This document shows, piece by piece, positions 23,559 to 32,209 of a stretch of 64,000 nt of DNA (position 1 is the stretch's first letter; each line of letters begins with the position of its first letter). The DNA is taken from the NCBI GenBank assembly GCA_023450085.1, contig JAEXHI010000030.1, positions 620,001 to 684,000 of the forward strand. The letters run 5' to 3'. Origin of the DNA: Bacteroidota bacterium. Lineage in GTDB: Bacteria > Bacteroidota > Bacteroidia > Sphingobacteriales > Sphingobacteriaceae. The position numbers and the translations under genes were made by a program. The notes beneath the pieces were generated by a model, which saw only the letters and a list, made by a program, of their open reading frames with translations, did no database searches and was not told where the DNA came from.

Positions 23559-26018
23559 ATGAAAAGAATCTTTCTGTCATTTCTCTTAATTTTTATCACT
23601 GCTTTAAGCTTTGCACAATCCGGTGCGAATATTAAAGTTGACGAGCTTTCTGATGCCCAAATTTTGCAAATTGTAAAACAAGCGGAAGCAATGGGCTATA
23701 CTACAGAGGCTCAGCTTGAACAAGCTGCTGCAGCTAAGGGTGTTAAGGGCGAGGAAATGTTAAAATTTAAAGCCAGAGTAGAAAAACTTAAAAAGCAAGG
23801 CGCTGGCTCGCAAACCACAGATAAACCTACTACAGGCACTGGAAGAGAATATAGCGAAACTACCGATGGAGGTGCTATCAATAATGGGAAAAAAGAAGAT
23901 GATAGTGAGATTCAATCTAAGATATTTGGATCGGATTTGTTCAGAAATGGAAGCATCACCTTTGAACCAAATTTGAGGATCGCAACGCCTAAAAGCTATA
24001 TCATTGGACCTGATGATCGATTAATTATCGATTTAACGGGAGATAATGAACGTAGTTATAACCTTCAGGTGAGCCCAGAAGGAGTGATTAATTTGGAATA
24101 TGTTGGAAGAATTGCTGTTGGAGGCTTAAGTATTGATCAGGCCGCTTCAAAAATCAAATCCACGATGGCTAAGACTTACCCAGCTTTAAGAACAGGTAGG
24201 ACTTCTGTTGCTGTAAATTTGGGTAATATTAGAAGTATTCAAGTAACAGTAACAGGACAGGTGGTAAAAGCAGGAACTTATACTTTGCCATCGTTAGCAA
24301 ATGTGTATCGTGCTTTATATGTTTCTGGCGGCCCATCTCAAAATGGTTCCTTTAGGAACATACAGGTCATTAGAAATAATAAAGTTGTAGCTACCGTTGA
24401 CGTTTATGATTTTCTTTTAAGAGGTATTCAGCAAGGAAATATTCGCTTGCAAGATCAAGATGTTATCAATATTCCGGCTTACGATAAGCGGGTGGAGATT
24501 TCGGGAGAAGTAAAAGATGCGGCTATCTTCGAAGTTAAAAATAATGAAACTTTGCTGGATGTAATCAACTTTGCAAAAGGGTTCACCTCAGAGGCCTACA
24601 CCGCTAAAATAAAATCATTCCAGAATACTAATAGAGAAAGAAGAATTAGTGATATCCTAGAAGCACAATACGATAGTTACCTGCCGAAAAATGGCGATAA
24701 GTTTGTGGTAGAGGCTATTTTGGAGCGTTTCGAAAATAGAGTGGAAATTATAGGTGCTGTATTTAGGCCTGGTGTTTATTCCCTAGACAATGGGTTGACA
24801 CTTGCTGGCTTAATTAAAAAGGCAGATGGTATTACCGAAGATGCATTCCTTAATCGAGGTTACATTAACCGTTTAAACCCAGATAAAACACAATACTTTA
24901 TTTCTTTTGATGTCGCTAAGGTTCTTTCGGGAGAAGAAAGGGACATTCCTTTAACTCGCGAAGATAAAGTAACCATCAGTTCGATTTTTGATTTGAGAGA
25001 AGAATATACCGTAACTATACAAGGTGAAGTAAGGGCTCCAGGAACGTTCGAATATTCGCAGAATTTAAAATTAGAAGATATTATACAAATGGCGGGTGGC
25101 TTAAAAGAAGGAGCTACACCAAATAGAATTGAAGTTTCTAGAAGGATAAAAAATACAGATCCCAATTCAACTTCTTCTAAAACAGCAGACTTGTTTGTGG
25201 TAAATATTGATGAGAACTTACGCGTTTTGGGCGACAAGTTTGAAATCAAACCTTTTGATATTATTTCGGTAAGAAATTCTGAAGGTTATTCGGTACAAAA
25301 GCAGGTAAAAATTGAAGGTGAGGTATTGTATCCAGGTATGTATACCATTACAAGTAAAGATTACCGTATATCAGACCTCATCAAAAGAGCAGGTGGATTA
25401 ACTTCTTTTGCTTATGCGGAAGGCGCTTCACTAAAAAGACCTGGTGCTGAAAAGATAAACCCAGCAGATAAGAATGCGATCAATAATCAGGATGAAGAGA
25501 AGAAAAAGTTTGCGAACTTAGAAAGACTTCAGGAAAAGGATGCAAAAGATACTGGTGAAGGTAAAAAGATGAAAGAGGAATTGGTGCAATCTGATTTGGT
25601 TGGTATTAACTTAGAAAAAATTCTAAAAAAGCCTCTGTCTAGACAAGACTTAATTTTGGAAGAAGGAGACGTTGTGCGTGTGCCTAAACAGCTTCAAACA
25701 GTGAAGGTTACAGGTGAAGTTTTAAATCCAAATAATATTGTATATGTGCCTGGGAAAAGCTTTAAGCAATATATAAATGGAGCAGGTGGGTTTACTAATT
25801 CAGCTTTAAAAAAGAGCGCTTACATCAAATATGCTAACGGTTCTGCCGAAGCAGCAAAGAAATTCTTATTCTTTAATAACTATCCTAAAGTTAGGCCGGG
25901 TGCCGAGATTTTTGTACCGGTAAAAGCCGAACGAGAAAAAATAAGTGCTCAAGCTTGGGTTGGTATTGGTACAGGAGTTGCCTCTTTAGCCGCAATTATA
26001 GTCAGCTTATTCAGATAA
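23559..26018 (+). CDS. Outer-membrane polysaccharide export protein with several SLBB domains (Wza-like)
   Basis: An 819-residue exported protein: signal peptide MKRIFLSFLLIFITALSFAQ, then a helical region of about 60 residues, a Poly_export domain (about 143-225, YIIGPDDRLIIDLTGDNERS and SPEGVINLEYVGRIAVGG) and a chain of at least four or five SLBB-type repeats recognisable by VTGQVVKAGTYTL, ISGEVKDAAIFEV, IIGAVFRPGVYSL, IQGEVRAPGTFEY, IEGEVLYPGMYTI and VTGEVLNPNN. It ends in a membrane helix (WVGIGTGVASLAAIIVSLF). At twice the length of E. coli Wza, it is typical of Bacteroidota exporters. It should form the outer-membrane channel for the finished polymer. Confidence 0.92.
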   Translation: MKRIFLSFLLIFITALSFAQSGANIKVDELSDAQILQIVKQAEAMGYTTEAQLEQAAAAKGVKGEEMLKFKARVEKLKKQGAGSQTTDKPTTGTGREYSETTDGGAINNGKKEDDSEIQSKIFGSDLFRNGSITFEPNLRIATPKSYIIGPDDRLIIDLTGDNERSYNLQVSPEGVINLEYVGRIAVGGLSIDQAASKIKSTMAKTYPALRTGRTSVAVNLGNIRSIQVTVTGQVVKAGTYTLPSLANVYRALYVSGGPSQNGSFRNIQVIRNNKVVATVDVYDFLLRGIQQGNIRLQDQDVINIPAYDKRVEISGEVKDAAIFEVKNNETLLDVINFAKGFTSEAYTAKIKSFQNTNRERRISDILEAQYDSYLPKNGDKFVVEAILERFENRVEIIGAVFRPGVYSLDNGLTLAGLIKKADGITEDAFLNRGYINRLNPDKTQYFISFDVAKVLSGEERDIPLTREDKVTISSIFDLREEYTVTIQGEVRAPGTFEYSQNLKLEDIIQMAGGLKEGATPNRIEVSRRIKNTDPNSTSSKTADLFVVNIDENLRVLGDKFEIKPFDIISVRNSEGYSVQKQVKIEGEVLYPGMYTITSKDYRISDLIKRAGGLTSFAYAEGASLKRPGAEKINPADKNAINNQDEEKKKFANLERLQEKDAKDTGEGKKMKEELVQSDLVGINLEKILKKPLSRQDLILEEGDVVRVPKQLQTVKVTGEVLNPNNIVYVPGKSFKQYINGAGGFTNSALKKSAYIKYANGSAEAAKKFLFFNNYPKVRPGAEIFVPVKAEREKISAQAWVGIGTGVASLAAIIVSLFR

Positions 26019-26059
26019 AGGACTACACTTTAGAATTTTCTTTATCCTCAAAAAATCAA

Positions 26060-27328
26060 ATGAAAAATTATAACATAGCCATTATTGGACTAGGTTACGT
26101 TGGATTACCTTTAGCTATAGAATTTGCAAAGAAATACAAGGTTATAGGATTCGATATTAATGAAGCACGAGTTAAGGAATTAAAAGCAAAAAGAGATAGG
26201 ACTAAAGAAGCTGATTTGGTGGATTTGGAAAAAGTGATGATAGATGGGGCGCTTTCTTTTTCTTCCAATATAGATGATTTAAGGAATTGTGATATCTATA
26301 TTGTAACTGTACCTACTCCAATTAATCAATTTAAAGCTCCAGATCTTGCCCCGTTACTTAACGCTTCTAAGATGTTGGCGAGTGTAATTAAACCTGGAGA
26401 CATTGTTATTTATGAGTCTACTGTTTACCCTGGTTGTACCGAAGAAGATTGCGTTCCAGTATTGGAGCAATTTTCAGGATTAAGGTACAACAAAGATTTC
26501 TTTTGTGGTTATTCTCCAGAGCGGATAAATCCAGGCGATAAAGTAAATACGCTGACTAAGATTAAGAAGGTTACTTCAGGATCAACACCTGAAATTGCAG
26601 AAATTGTGGACCAATTGTACGGCAGCATTATTACTGCTGGAACTCATAAAGCACCTAATTTAAAGGTAGCAGAAGCTTCAAAAGCTATTGAAAATGCGCA
26701 GAGAGATGTTAATATTTCTTTTGTAAACGAATTGGCCTTAATTTTTGATAGGATCGGTATCGACACTACAGATGTTATCGAAGCAGCAGGGACTAAATGG
26801 AATTTTTTAAAATATAAGCCGGGATTAGTCGGTGGACACTGTATTGGTGTTGATCCATATTATTTGGCACATAAAGCTGAGTCGCTTGGTTATCATCCTG
26901 AGGTTATTCTTTCCGGAAGAAGGGTAAATGATAATATGGGAATGTTTGTGGCTAACAAGATGATCAAATTGATGATTCATAAAGGTCACAAAGTTCAAGG
27001 TGCTAAAGCGCTAATTTTAGGAATTACCTTCAAGGAAAACTGTACCGATATCAGAAATTCAAGAGTGATAGATATCTTTACAGAGCTGTATCAGTTTGGC
27101 TTGGAGGTCGATGTATATGACCCACATGCAAATATGGAGGAAGTGAAGGATGAATATCAAATCAATCTAATTTCTAAGATTGAACAGCGTTACGATGCGA
27201 TAGTGTTAGCCGTAAGTCATCAAGAGTTTTTAAGTCTCGATTTTTCAGCATTAAGGCGGGATGAGAAATCAGTAATTTTTGATACTAAAGCGTTTCTAGA
27301 TAGAAATATCATCGATGGTAGACTCTAA
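26060..27328 (+). CDS. UDP-N-acetylhexosamine 6-dehydrogenase (WbpA/WbpO/TviB-like)
   Basis: A 422-residue nucleotide-sugar dehydrogenase that oxidises C6 of a UDP-N-acetylhexosamine to a uronic acid in two NAD-dependent steps. The N-terminal Rossmann motif is IAIIGLGYVGLPLAIEF, then TVPTP, ESTVYPGCTEE, the linker helix KAIENAQRDVNISFVNE and the catalytic Cys in GLVGGHCIGVDPYYL. The frame opens 35 codons earlier inside the previous gene, but the domain starts at ATG 26060. It is followed by aminotransferase, acetyltransferase and 3-dehydrogenase genes with overlapping ends, which argues for UDP-GlcNAc as substrate and a diacetamido-uronic acid as product. Confidence 0.92.
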   Translation: MKNYNIAIIGLGYVGLPLAIEFAKKYKVIGFDINEARVKELKAKRDRTKEADLVDLEKVMIDGALSFSSNIDDLRNCDIYIVTVPTPINQFKAPDLAPLLNASKMLASVIKPGDIVIYESTVYPGCTEEDCVPVLEQFSGLRYNKDFFCGYSPERINPGDKVNTLTKIKKVTSGSTPEIAEIVDQLYGSIITAGTHKAPNLKVAEASKAIENAQRDVNISFVNELALIFDRIGIDTTDVIEAAGTKWNFLKYKPGLVGGHCIGVDPYYLAHKAESLGYHPEVILSGRRVNDNMGMFVANKMIKLMIHKGHKVQGAKALILGITFKENCTDIRNSRVIDIFTELYQFGLEVDVYDPHANMEEVKDEYQINLISKIEQRYDAIVLAVSHQEFLSLDFSALRRDEKSVIFDTKAFLDRNIIDGRL

Positions 27329-28445
27329 CTTGAAAATTCCTTTTTTTGAAGCAAAAGCAATCTATCATAATCGGCGAGAAGTCATTGACGAAGCCATTCA
27401 AAAAGTATTATCAAGGGGCTCTTATATCAATGGTCCAGAAGTTTCTGAATTTGCTTCCAACCTTGCGAGCTACTTAAATGTTGAGCAGGTTGTCCCTTGC
27501 GGTAATGGTACCGATGCATTATGTCTAGCCCTGATGGCGCTAGACCTAGAATTAGGTGACGAAGTCATTGTACCCTCTTTCAATTTTATAGCAGCTGCGG
27601 AGTCGGTAGCCTTATTGGGCCTTAAGCCCGTTTTTGTTGAAGTAGATGAAAACAATTTTAATATCGATTGTACGAGTCTCGAAAATAAGATCACGAAAAG
27701 AACAAAAGCTATTATAGTAGTTCATTTGTTCGGATTGGTTTCTCCAATGGAGCAAGTGCTCGCAATAGCCAAGAATAATGATTTATTTGTGATCGAAGAT
27801 GTTGCGCAATCTTTAGGAGGAAGCTATCAGGGGCAAAAAATAGGCACATTAGGGCATATTGGTTGTACTTCATTTTTTCCCACCAAAAACTTAGCTTGTT
27901 TTGGAGATGGCGGAGCGGTATTTACCAATGATTTAGAGCTGGCGAAGAAAATAAAAATGCTCGCCAATCATGGACAAGAAAGAAAATATGAACATCAGTA
28001 TGTTGGATTGAATTCTAGGCTGGATACCATACAGGCTGCTGTGCTGAATATTCAATTGGATGGTTTAGACGAAATGATTGAAAGTCGGCGGAAAATTGCG
28101 GCTTATTATCTGCAGAATTTAAAAGGATTGGAAGGGCTTTCCTTACCTAAGGTTAATACAGATCATACGTATAATCAATTTTGTATTTTATTAGAAAGTA
28201 AAATTCAGAGAGACAATCTTAAATCTTTCTTAGCCAAAAATGGAGTGGACACAATGGTTTATTACCCAAAGCCAACTCATTTGCAAGTAGCGTTTGCTAA
28301 ATATGGCTACAAGGATGGAGATTTACCCATATCAGAAAAGCTTTGTGATCGTATATTGGCTTTACCAATATATCCCGAAATGAGTTCTGAAAAACAGGCT
28401 TATGTCGTTGGACTTATTATTAGTTTCATTAATGAAATCAAATAG
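27315..28445 (+). CDS. PLP-dependent sugar aminotransferase (WbpE-like, DegT/DnrJ/EryC1 family)
   Basis: A 376-residue sugar aminotransferase. Features of the family: CGNGTDALCLALMAL, DEVIVPSFNFIAAAESVALLG, VVHLFGL, VIEDVAQSLGGSYQGQKIGTLG and the Schiff-base lysine in SFFPTKNLACFGDGGAV. In the inferred pathway it converts the 3-keto intermediate made by the Gfo/Idh enzyme (29024) to a 3-amino-2-acetamido-hexuronic acid. It overlaps the preceding dehydrogenase by 14 bases and the following acetyltransferase by 14 bases. A WecE-type 4-aminotransferase role cannot be excluded from the sequence alone; the neighbours favour position 3. Confidence 0.9.
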   Translation: MVDSNLKIPFFEAKAIYHNRREVIDEAIQKVLSRGSYINGPEVSEFASNLASYLNVEQVVPCGNGTDALCLALMALDLELGDEVIVPSFNFIAAAESVALLGLKPVFVEVDENNFNIDCTSLENKITKRTKAIIVVHLFGLVSPMEQVLAIAKNNDLFVIEDVAQSLGGSYQGQKIGTLGHIGCTSFFPTKNLACFGDGGAVFTNDLELAKKIKMLANHGQERKYEHQYVGLNSRLDTIQAAVLNIQLDGLDEMIESRRKIAAYYLQNLKGLEGLSLPKVNTDHTYNQFCILLESKIQRDNLKSFLAKNGVDTMVYYPKPTHLQVAFAKYGYKDGDLPISEKLCDRILALPIYPEMSSEKQAYVVGLIISFINEIK

Positions 28446-29034
28446 TTATTTTGCACATGAAACTGCGGTAATTGACAGGGGAGCTACGATAGGCGCTGGA
28501 GCTAAGATTTGGCATTTTTGCCATGTAATGAGTGGCGCGAAAATTGGGGAGAACTGCAGTCTAGGTCAAAATGTTATGGTAGCTAATAATGTTGAAATTG
28601 GCAATGGCGTGAAGATACAAAACAATGTGTCGGTATATGAGGGGGTGACAGTGGAGGATGATGTTTTCATTGGCCCATCGGTAGTATTTACCAACGTTAA
28701 GAATCCACGTAGTTTTATCGATCGGAAAAAAGAATTTAAAAAAACAATTATACACAAGGGAGCTTCAATTGGAGCTAATGTGACTGTGCTTTGTGGAAAT
28801 ACGATAGGGAAATATGCACTAATTGGAGCAGGAAGTGTTGTTACCAAAAATGTAGGAGCTTACTCCTTAGTTATTGGTAATCCAATGAAACAGGTGGGCT
28901 GGGTAAGTGAGTTTGGTCATGCCTTAGATTTCGATATGGGGGAAATCACTACTTGTCCCGAAAGTGGACAAACCTATCGATTATTAAATAATCAGGTTTT
29001 TAAATTAGATAACCTTATTTCTTATGAAGGTTAA
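28432..29034 (+). CDS. Left-handed beta-helix N-acetyltransferase (WbpD-like)
   Basis: A 200-residue hexapeptide-repeat acyltransferase: repeated units such as IGAGAKIWHFCHVMSGAKIG, NCSLGQNVMVANNVEIGNG, VTVEDDVFIGPSVVFTNV and IGKYALIGAGSVVTKNV. It would use acetyl-CoA to acetylate the 3-amino group made by the aminotransferase. The frame extends ten codons upstream, but MKSNSYFAHETAVI is the normal start and lies within the last codons of the aminotransferase gene. The C-terminus carries GQTYRLLNNQ, often seen in this WbpD/WlbB subgroup. Confidence 0.9.
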   Translation: MKSNSYFAHETAVIDRGATIGAGAKIWHFCHVMSGAKIGENCSLGQNVMVANNVEIGNGVKIQNNVSVYEGVTVEDDVFIGPSVVFTNVKNPRSFIDRKKEFKKTIIHKGASIGANVTVLCGNTIGKYALIGAGSVVTKNVGAYSLVIGNPMKQVGWVSEFGHALDFDMGEITTCPESGQTYRLLNNQVFKLDNLISYEG

Positions 29035-30067
29035 ATTTGCTATAGTAGGTTGTGGGCATATAGGTAAGAAACATGCCGAACTTGTGGCAAAGCACACTAA
29101 TGCTGAACTGGTAGCAACAATTGATCCTGCTTTTGATCAGCTAGAGATCCTAGGTGCTAAGGTTAACCATTTTCAAAGTTTGGATGATTTTTTCAAACAA
29201 AAGATGGAAGTTGATGTATTAAACATTTGTACGCCAAATGGACTACATGCTCAACAAGCTATTCAATGTTTAGAAGAAGGTTATCATGTGGTTATAGAAA
29301 AGCCTATAGCCTTGAAAATACAAGATGCCAATGCCATTTTGGAGGCTGCAAATAACAGCGGTAAGCATGTGTTTCCTGTGGTGCAAAATAGATACTCACC
29401 TACAGTAAAATGGCTAAAACGACTGGTTGATGAGAATGCACTAGGGAGTATTTATATGATTCAATTAAATTGCTTTTGGAACAGAGATGAACACTATTAC
29501 ACCAAAGGAAATTGGCATGGTACGCTAGCCCTTGATGGCGGACCACTCTATACACAATTTTCACACTTTATAGATGTGTTGAATTGGATTTTTGGAAAAA
29601 TTACCAACGTAAACTCTAAGTTTTACAATTTTAACCATCAAAGCAATACTGAGTTTGAGGATAGCGGTTTAATTACCTTTGAAATTGGTGAAGGGACTGC
29701 GGGAACTATTTCTTACTCAACCTCGGTCTTTCAAAGTAACTTTGAAAGTAGTATTACAGTCATTGCCGAAAAAGGTACAGTGAAAATTGGTGGTCAATAC
29801 ATGAACAGTGTAGAGTATTGCCATATTAATGGAAGAGAGAGACCTATTTTAGACGAGCATCCTATTGTAAACGACTATGGGGGTTACAAAGGCTCGGCCT
29901 CCAATCATCATCGGGTGATTGATAATGTGGTAAGTGTGCTCAATGGTTTTGAAAAACATGGCGTATCCCTAGAGGAAGGCATTCAAGTGGTTGAAAGCAT
30001 TTCTCGGATCTACAAAAGTAGGAATATTGAAAAAATTATACTAGAAAAAGAAAAACCTCTAGTTTAG
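29024..30067 (+). CDS. Gfo/Idh/MocA oxidoreductase, UDP-sugar 3-dehydrogenase (WbpB/WlbA-like)
   Basis: A 347-residue NAD-dependent oxidoreductase. The N-terminal Rossmann domain reads FAIVGCGHIGKKHAEL, then NICTPNGLHAQQAIQCLE and HVVIEKPIALKIQDA (EKP motif with the catalytic Lys). The C-terminal domain has the LDGGPLYTQFSHFIDVLNWIFG stretch (GGxxxDxGxH-like position with a His). It should oxidise C3 of the UDP-2-acetamido-hexuronic acid. It overlaps the acetyltransferase gene by 11 bases. Together with the three preceding genes it forms a compact four-enzyme cassette. Confidence 0.9.
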   Translation: MKVKFAIVGCGHIGKKHAELVAKHTNAELVATIDPAFDQLEILGAKVNHFQSLDDFFKQKMEVDVLNICTPNGLHAQQAIQCLEEGYHVVIEKPIALKIQDANAILEAANNSGKHVFPVVQNRYSPTVKWLKRLVDENALGSIYMIQLNCFWNRDEHYYTKGNWHGTLALDGGPLYTQFSHFIDVLNWIFGKITNVNSKFYNFNHQSNTEFEDSGLITFEIGEGTAGTISYSTSVFQSNFESSITVIAEKGTVKIGGQYMNSVEYCHINGRERPILDEHPIVNDYGGYKGSASNHHRVIDNVVSVLNGFEKHGVSLEEGIQVVESISRIYKSRNIEKIILEKEKPLV

Positions 30068-30081
30068 TATTTATTTAACAA

Positions 30082-31173
30082 ATGGCAAACGAAGAAGAAA
30101 GAAGTAAATCAGTACAGGAGGACGAAATCTCTTTGAAAGAAGTTATTCTGAAAATTAAGGAATGGTGGCAATATCTTTGGAGTAAAAAGTGGGTCATCAT
30201 TGCCACAGGATTTATTGGTGGGTTATTGGGATTAGGATATTCTTTTCTGAAGAAGCCGGTTTATACCGCTACCACTACTTTTGTTTTAGAAAGCAGTGAA
30301 AAAAGCGGAGGTTTGGGGAATTTAGCAGGCTTGGCCTCAATGGCAGGTGTAGATCTAGGCGGTGGCGGTGGCGGTGATATGTTTCAAGGAGACAACATCC
30401 TAGATTTCTATAAGTCCAGAAAAATGATTGAAAAAACGCTCTTCAGCCCAGTTGACAGCTTAAGTAAACAAACTTTAATTGAAAAGTATATTGAGATTAA
30501 TGATTTAAGGAAAGCTTGGACTAAAGATGAAAAATTAAATAATTTGAAATTTAAAATTGGTGATTTTGAGTTAACGAAAAGAGATAGACAGCGAGATAGT
30601 GTGGTGGGGAGCGTTGTCACGACAATAATTAGATCTTATTTAGTTGTTTCTAGGCCGGATAAAAAATTAAGTAAAATCCAAGTGGATGTGAAGTCTACAG
30701 ATGAAGTTTTCTCGAAACGGTTTAATGAAGAATTGGTGGCAAATGTTAACAACTTTTATATTAATACTAAGACTAAAAAGTCATTAACCAATGTAGCGAT
30801 TTTGCAACGTAAAACCGATTCTGTTCGTGCTGTGATGAATGGAGCAATTTACAGTGCCGCAGCGGCCTCGGATGCTACTCCCAATTTGAACCCTACCAGG
30901 CAGGTGCAACGGGTTGCCCCTGTTCAACGGGCCCAAGCATCTGCAGAAACTAATAAAGCAATTTTGAGTTCTCTGATTCAAAATCTGGAACTGTCTAAAA
31001 TGACGTTAATGAAAGAGGCTCCATTGTTAGAAATTGTTGACGGTCCAATTTATCCATTGCAAAATGAAAGATTCGGTAAGACGAAGGGCTTCGCTATAGG
31101 AGGTACATTGTTTGGTTTTCTAACGGTTATCTTTCTTACAATAAGAAAAATATTTAAAAGTATTATGGCCTAA
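30082..31173 (+). CDS. Wzz-type chain-length determinant (polysaccharide co-polymerase)
   Basis: A 363-residue inner-membrane protein with one helix near each end (about 39-57, WVIIATGFIGGLLGLGYSFL, and about 339-357, FAIGGTLFGFLTVIFLTI), and between them a periplasmic, mostly helical domain; KKPVYTATTTFVLES after TM1 and the Pro-rich GPIYPLQNERFGKTKG before TM2 are typical of Wzz proteins. A Gly-rich loop (GGGGGGDMF) follows TM1. There is no cytosolic tyrosine-kinase domain, so it is the kinase-less type. It sets polymer length together with the Wzy candidate at 43727. Confidence 0.88.
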   Translation: MANEEERSKSVQEDEISLKEVILKIKEWWQYLWSKKWVIIATGFIGGLLGLGYSFLKKPVYTATTTFVLESSEKSGGLGNLAGLASMAGVDLGGGGGGDMFQGDNILDFYKSRKMIEKTLFSPVDSLSKQTLIEKYIEINDLRKAWTKDEKLNNLKFKIGDFELTKRDRQRDSVVGSVVTTIIRSYLVVSRPDKKLSKIQVDVKSTDEVFSKRFNEELVANVNNFYINTKTKKSLTNVAILQRKTDSVRAVMNGAIYSAAAASDATPNLNPTRQVQRVAPVQRAQASAETNKAILSSLIQNLELSKMTLMKEAPLLEIVDGPIYPLQNERFGKTKGFAIGGTLFGFLTVIFLTIRKIFKSIMA

Positions 31174-32204
31174 TGGTTACTTATACCCTTAAAGTAGTTG
31201 AGATAAGAAAGGAAACCGAAGATAGTCTTACTTTGTGTTTCAAACAACCAGGTCTGAAAAAGGTGAAATATCAGGCGGGCCAATATTTGACTTTGATTTT
31301 TAGGATCAATGGCAGACGTTATATTAGGCCTTATTCTTTTTCTTCAGCACCTGCCGTAGATTCGCTTTTGGAAGTAACCATTAAAAGAATTTTGAATGGT
31401 GTTGTGTCTAATCATATTCATGACACCGTTAGAGTTGGAGATAGTATAGAAGTGATGCAGCCCATGGGTGATTTTGTTTGTGAAGATACTCATGGTGAAA
31501 TATTGTTATGGGGTGTAGGAAGTGGAATTACACCATTGATCTCTATAGCCAAACAATTGTTGACGCTTCATGTGGATGTGAAAGTAAACCTAATCTATGG
31601 CAACCGAAATTGTGAAACGACGATATTCTTTGGAAAAATACAGGAATTGCAGAAGCTTTATCAAAAAAGGTTTTTGGTGAAACATTTTCACACCCAGTTT
31701 AAAGTCAATCCTAATATACCCAGTTTAATAGAAGGGCGTATAACCCAAGCTCAGGCAGTGAAAATTATTGAGGAAATCAATCCTCTTCCATCTGCTAAAA
31801 ATTTTATATGCGGACCAGCGGGGTTAAAAACATCTGTAAAAACTGCATTGAAATTGAAAGGGTTTGCTGAAGAGCAAGTGTTCGCCGAAGATTTTGAATT
31901 AGTTAAAGATCCCAAAGATTTTGAAGATGTAAATACCCAAACCATACAGCTAAAATTTGGGCATCTTCAAACGGAATTAGAAGTAGTCAAGGGCAAAAGC
32001 ATTTTAGAAAGTGCTTTGGATGCTGGAATAGAACTGCCTTATTCATGCCAAACGGGTAATTGTAGTACTTGCAAAGGTAAATTGATTAAAGGTGAAGCGA
32101 AAATGATTGGCTTAACTAAACAAAGAGATGATTTGAATGTGGATGAATATCTAATATGTTGCACGCATCCACTGTCTAGTAACGTTTACATAGAAATTGT
32201 ATAA
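31173..32204 (+). CDS. FAD/[2Fe-2S] reductase, probable electron donor for the 3-deoxygenation step
   Basis: A 343-residue iron-sulfur flavoprotein reductase. The N-terminal FAD domain has RPYSFSSAP (RxYSxxS) and the NAD domain has GVGSGITPLISIAKQLL. The C-terminal plant-type [2Fe-2S] ferredoxin domain (about 255-343) has YSCQTGNCSTCKGKL and a final Cys in EYLICCTHP. By context it should reduce the RfbH-bound cofactor intermediate, as E3 (DdhD/AscD/RfbI) does. In the E3 enzymes I know, the ferredoxin domain is N-terminal; here the order is reversed, as in PaaE-type reductases. Its start codon overlaps the stop of the Wzz gene by one base. Confidence 0.88.
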   Translation: MVTYTLKVVEIRKETEDSLTLCFKQPGLKKVKYQAGQYLTLIFRINGRRYIRPYSFSSAPAVDSLLEVTIKRILNGVVSNHIHDTVRVGDSIEVMQPMGDFVCEDTHGEILLWGVGSGITPLISIAKQLLTLHVDVKVNLIYGNRNCETTIFFGKIQELQKLYQKRFLVKHFHTQFKVNPNIPSLIEGRITQAQAVKIIEEINPLPSAKNFICGPAGLKTSVKTALKLKGFAEEQVFAEDFELVKDPKDFEDVNTQTIQLKFGHLQTELEVVKGKSILESALDAGIELPYSCQTGNCSTCKGKLIKGEAKMIGLTKQRDDLNVDEYLICCTHPLSSNVYIEIV

Positions 32205-32209
32205 AATAT

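Noticed and set aside
25955..26059. 35-codon N-terminal extension of the UDP-sugar dehydrogenase
   Set aside because: It lies within the end of the preceding gene and the Rossmann motif begins right after ATG 26060, as in all family members.
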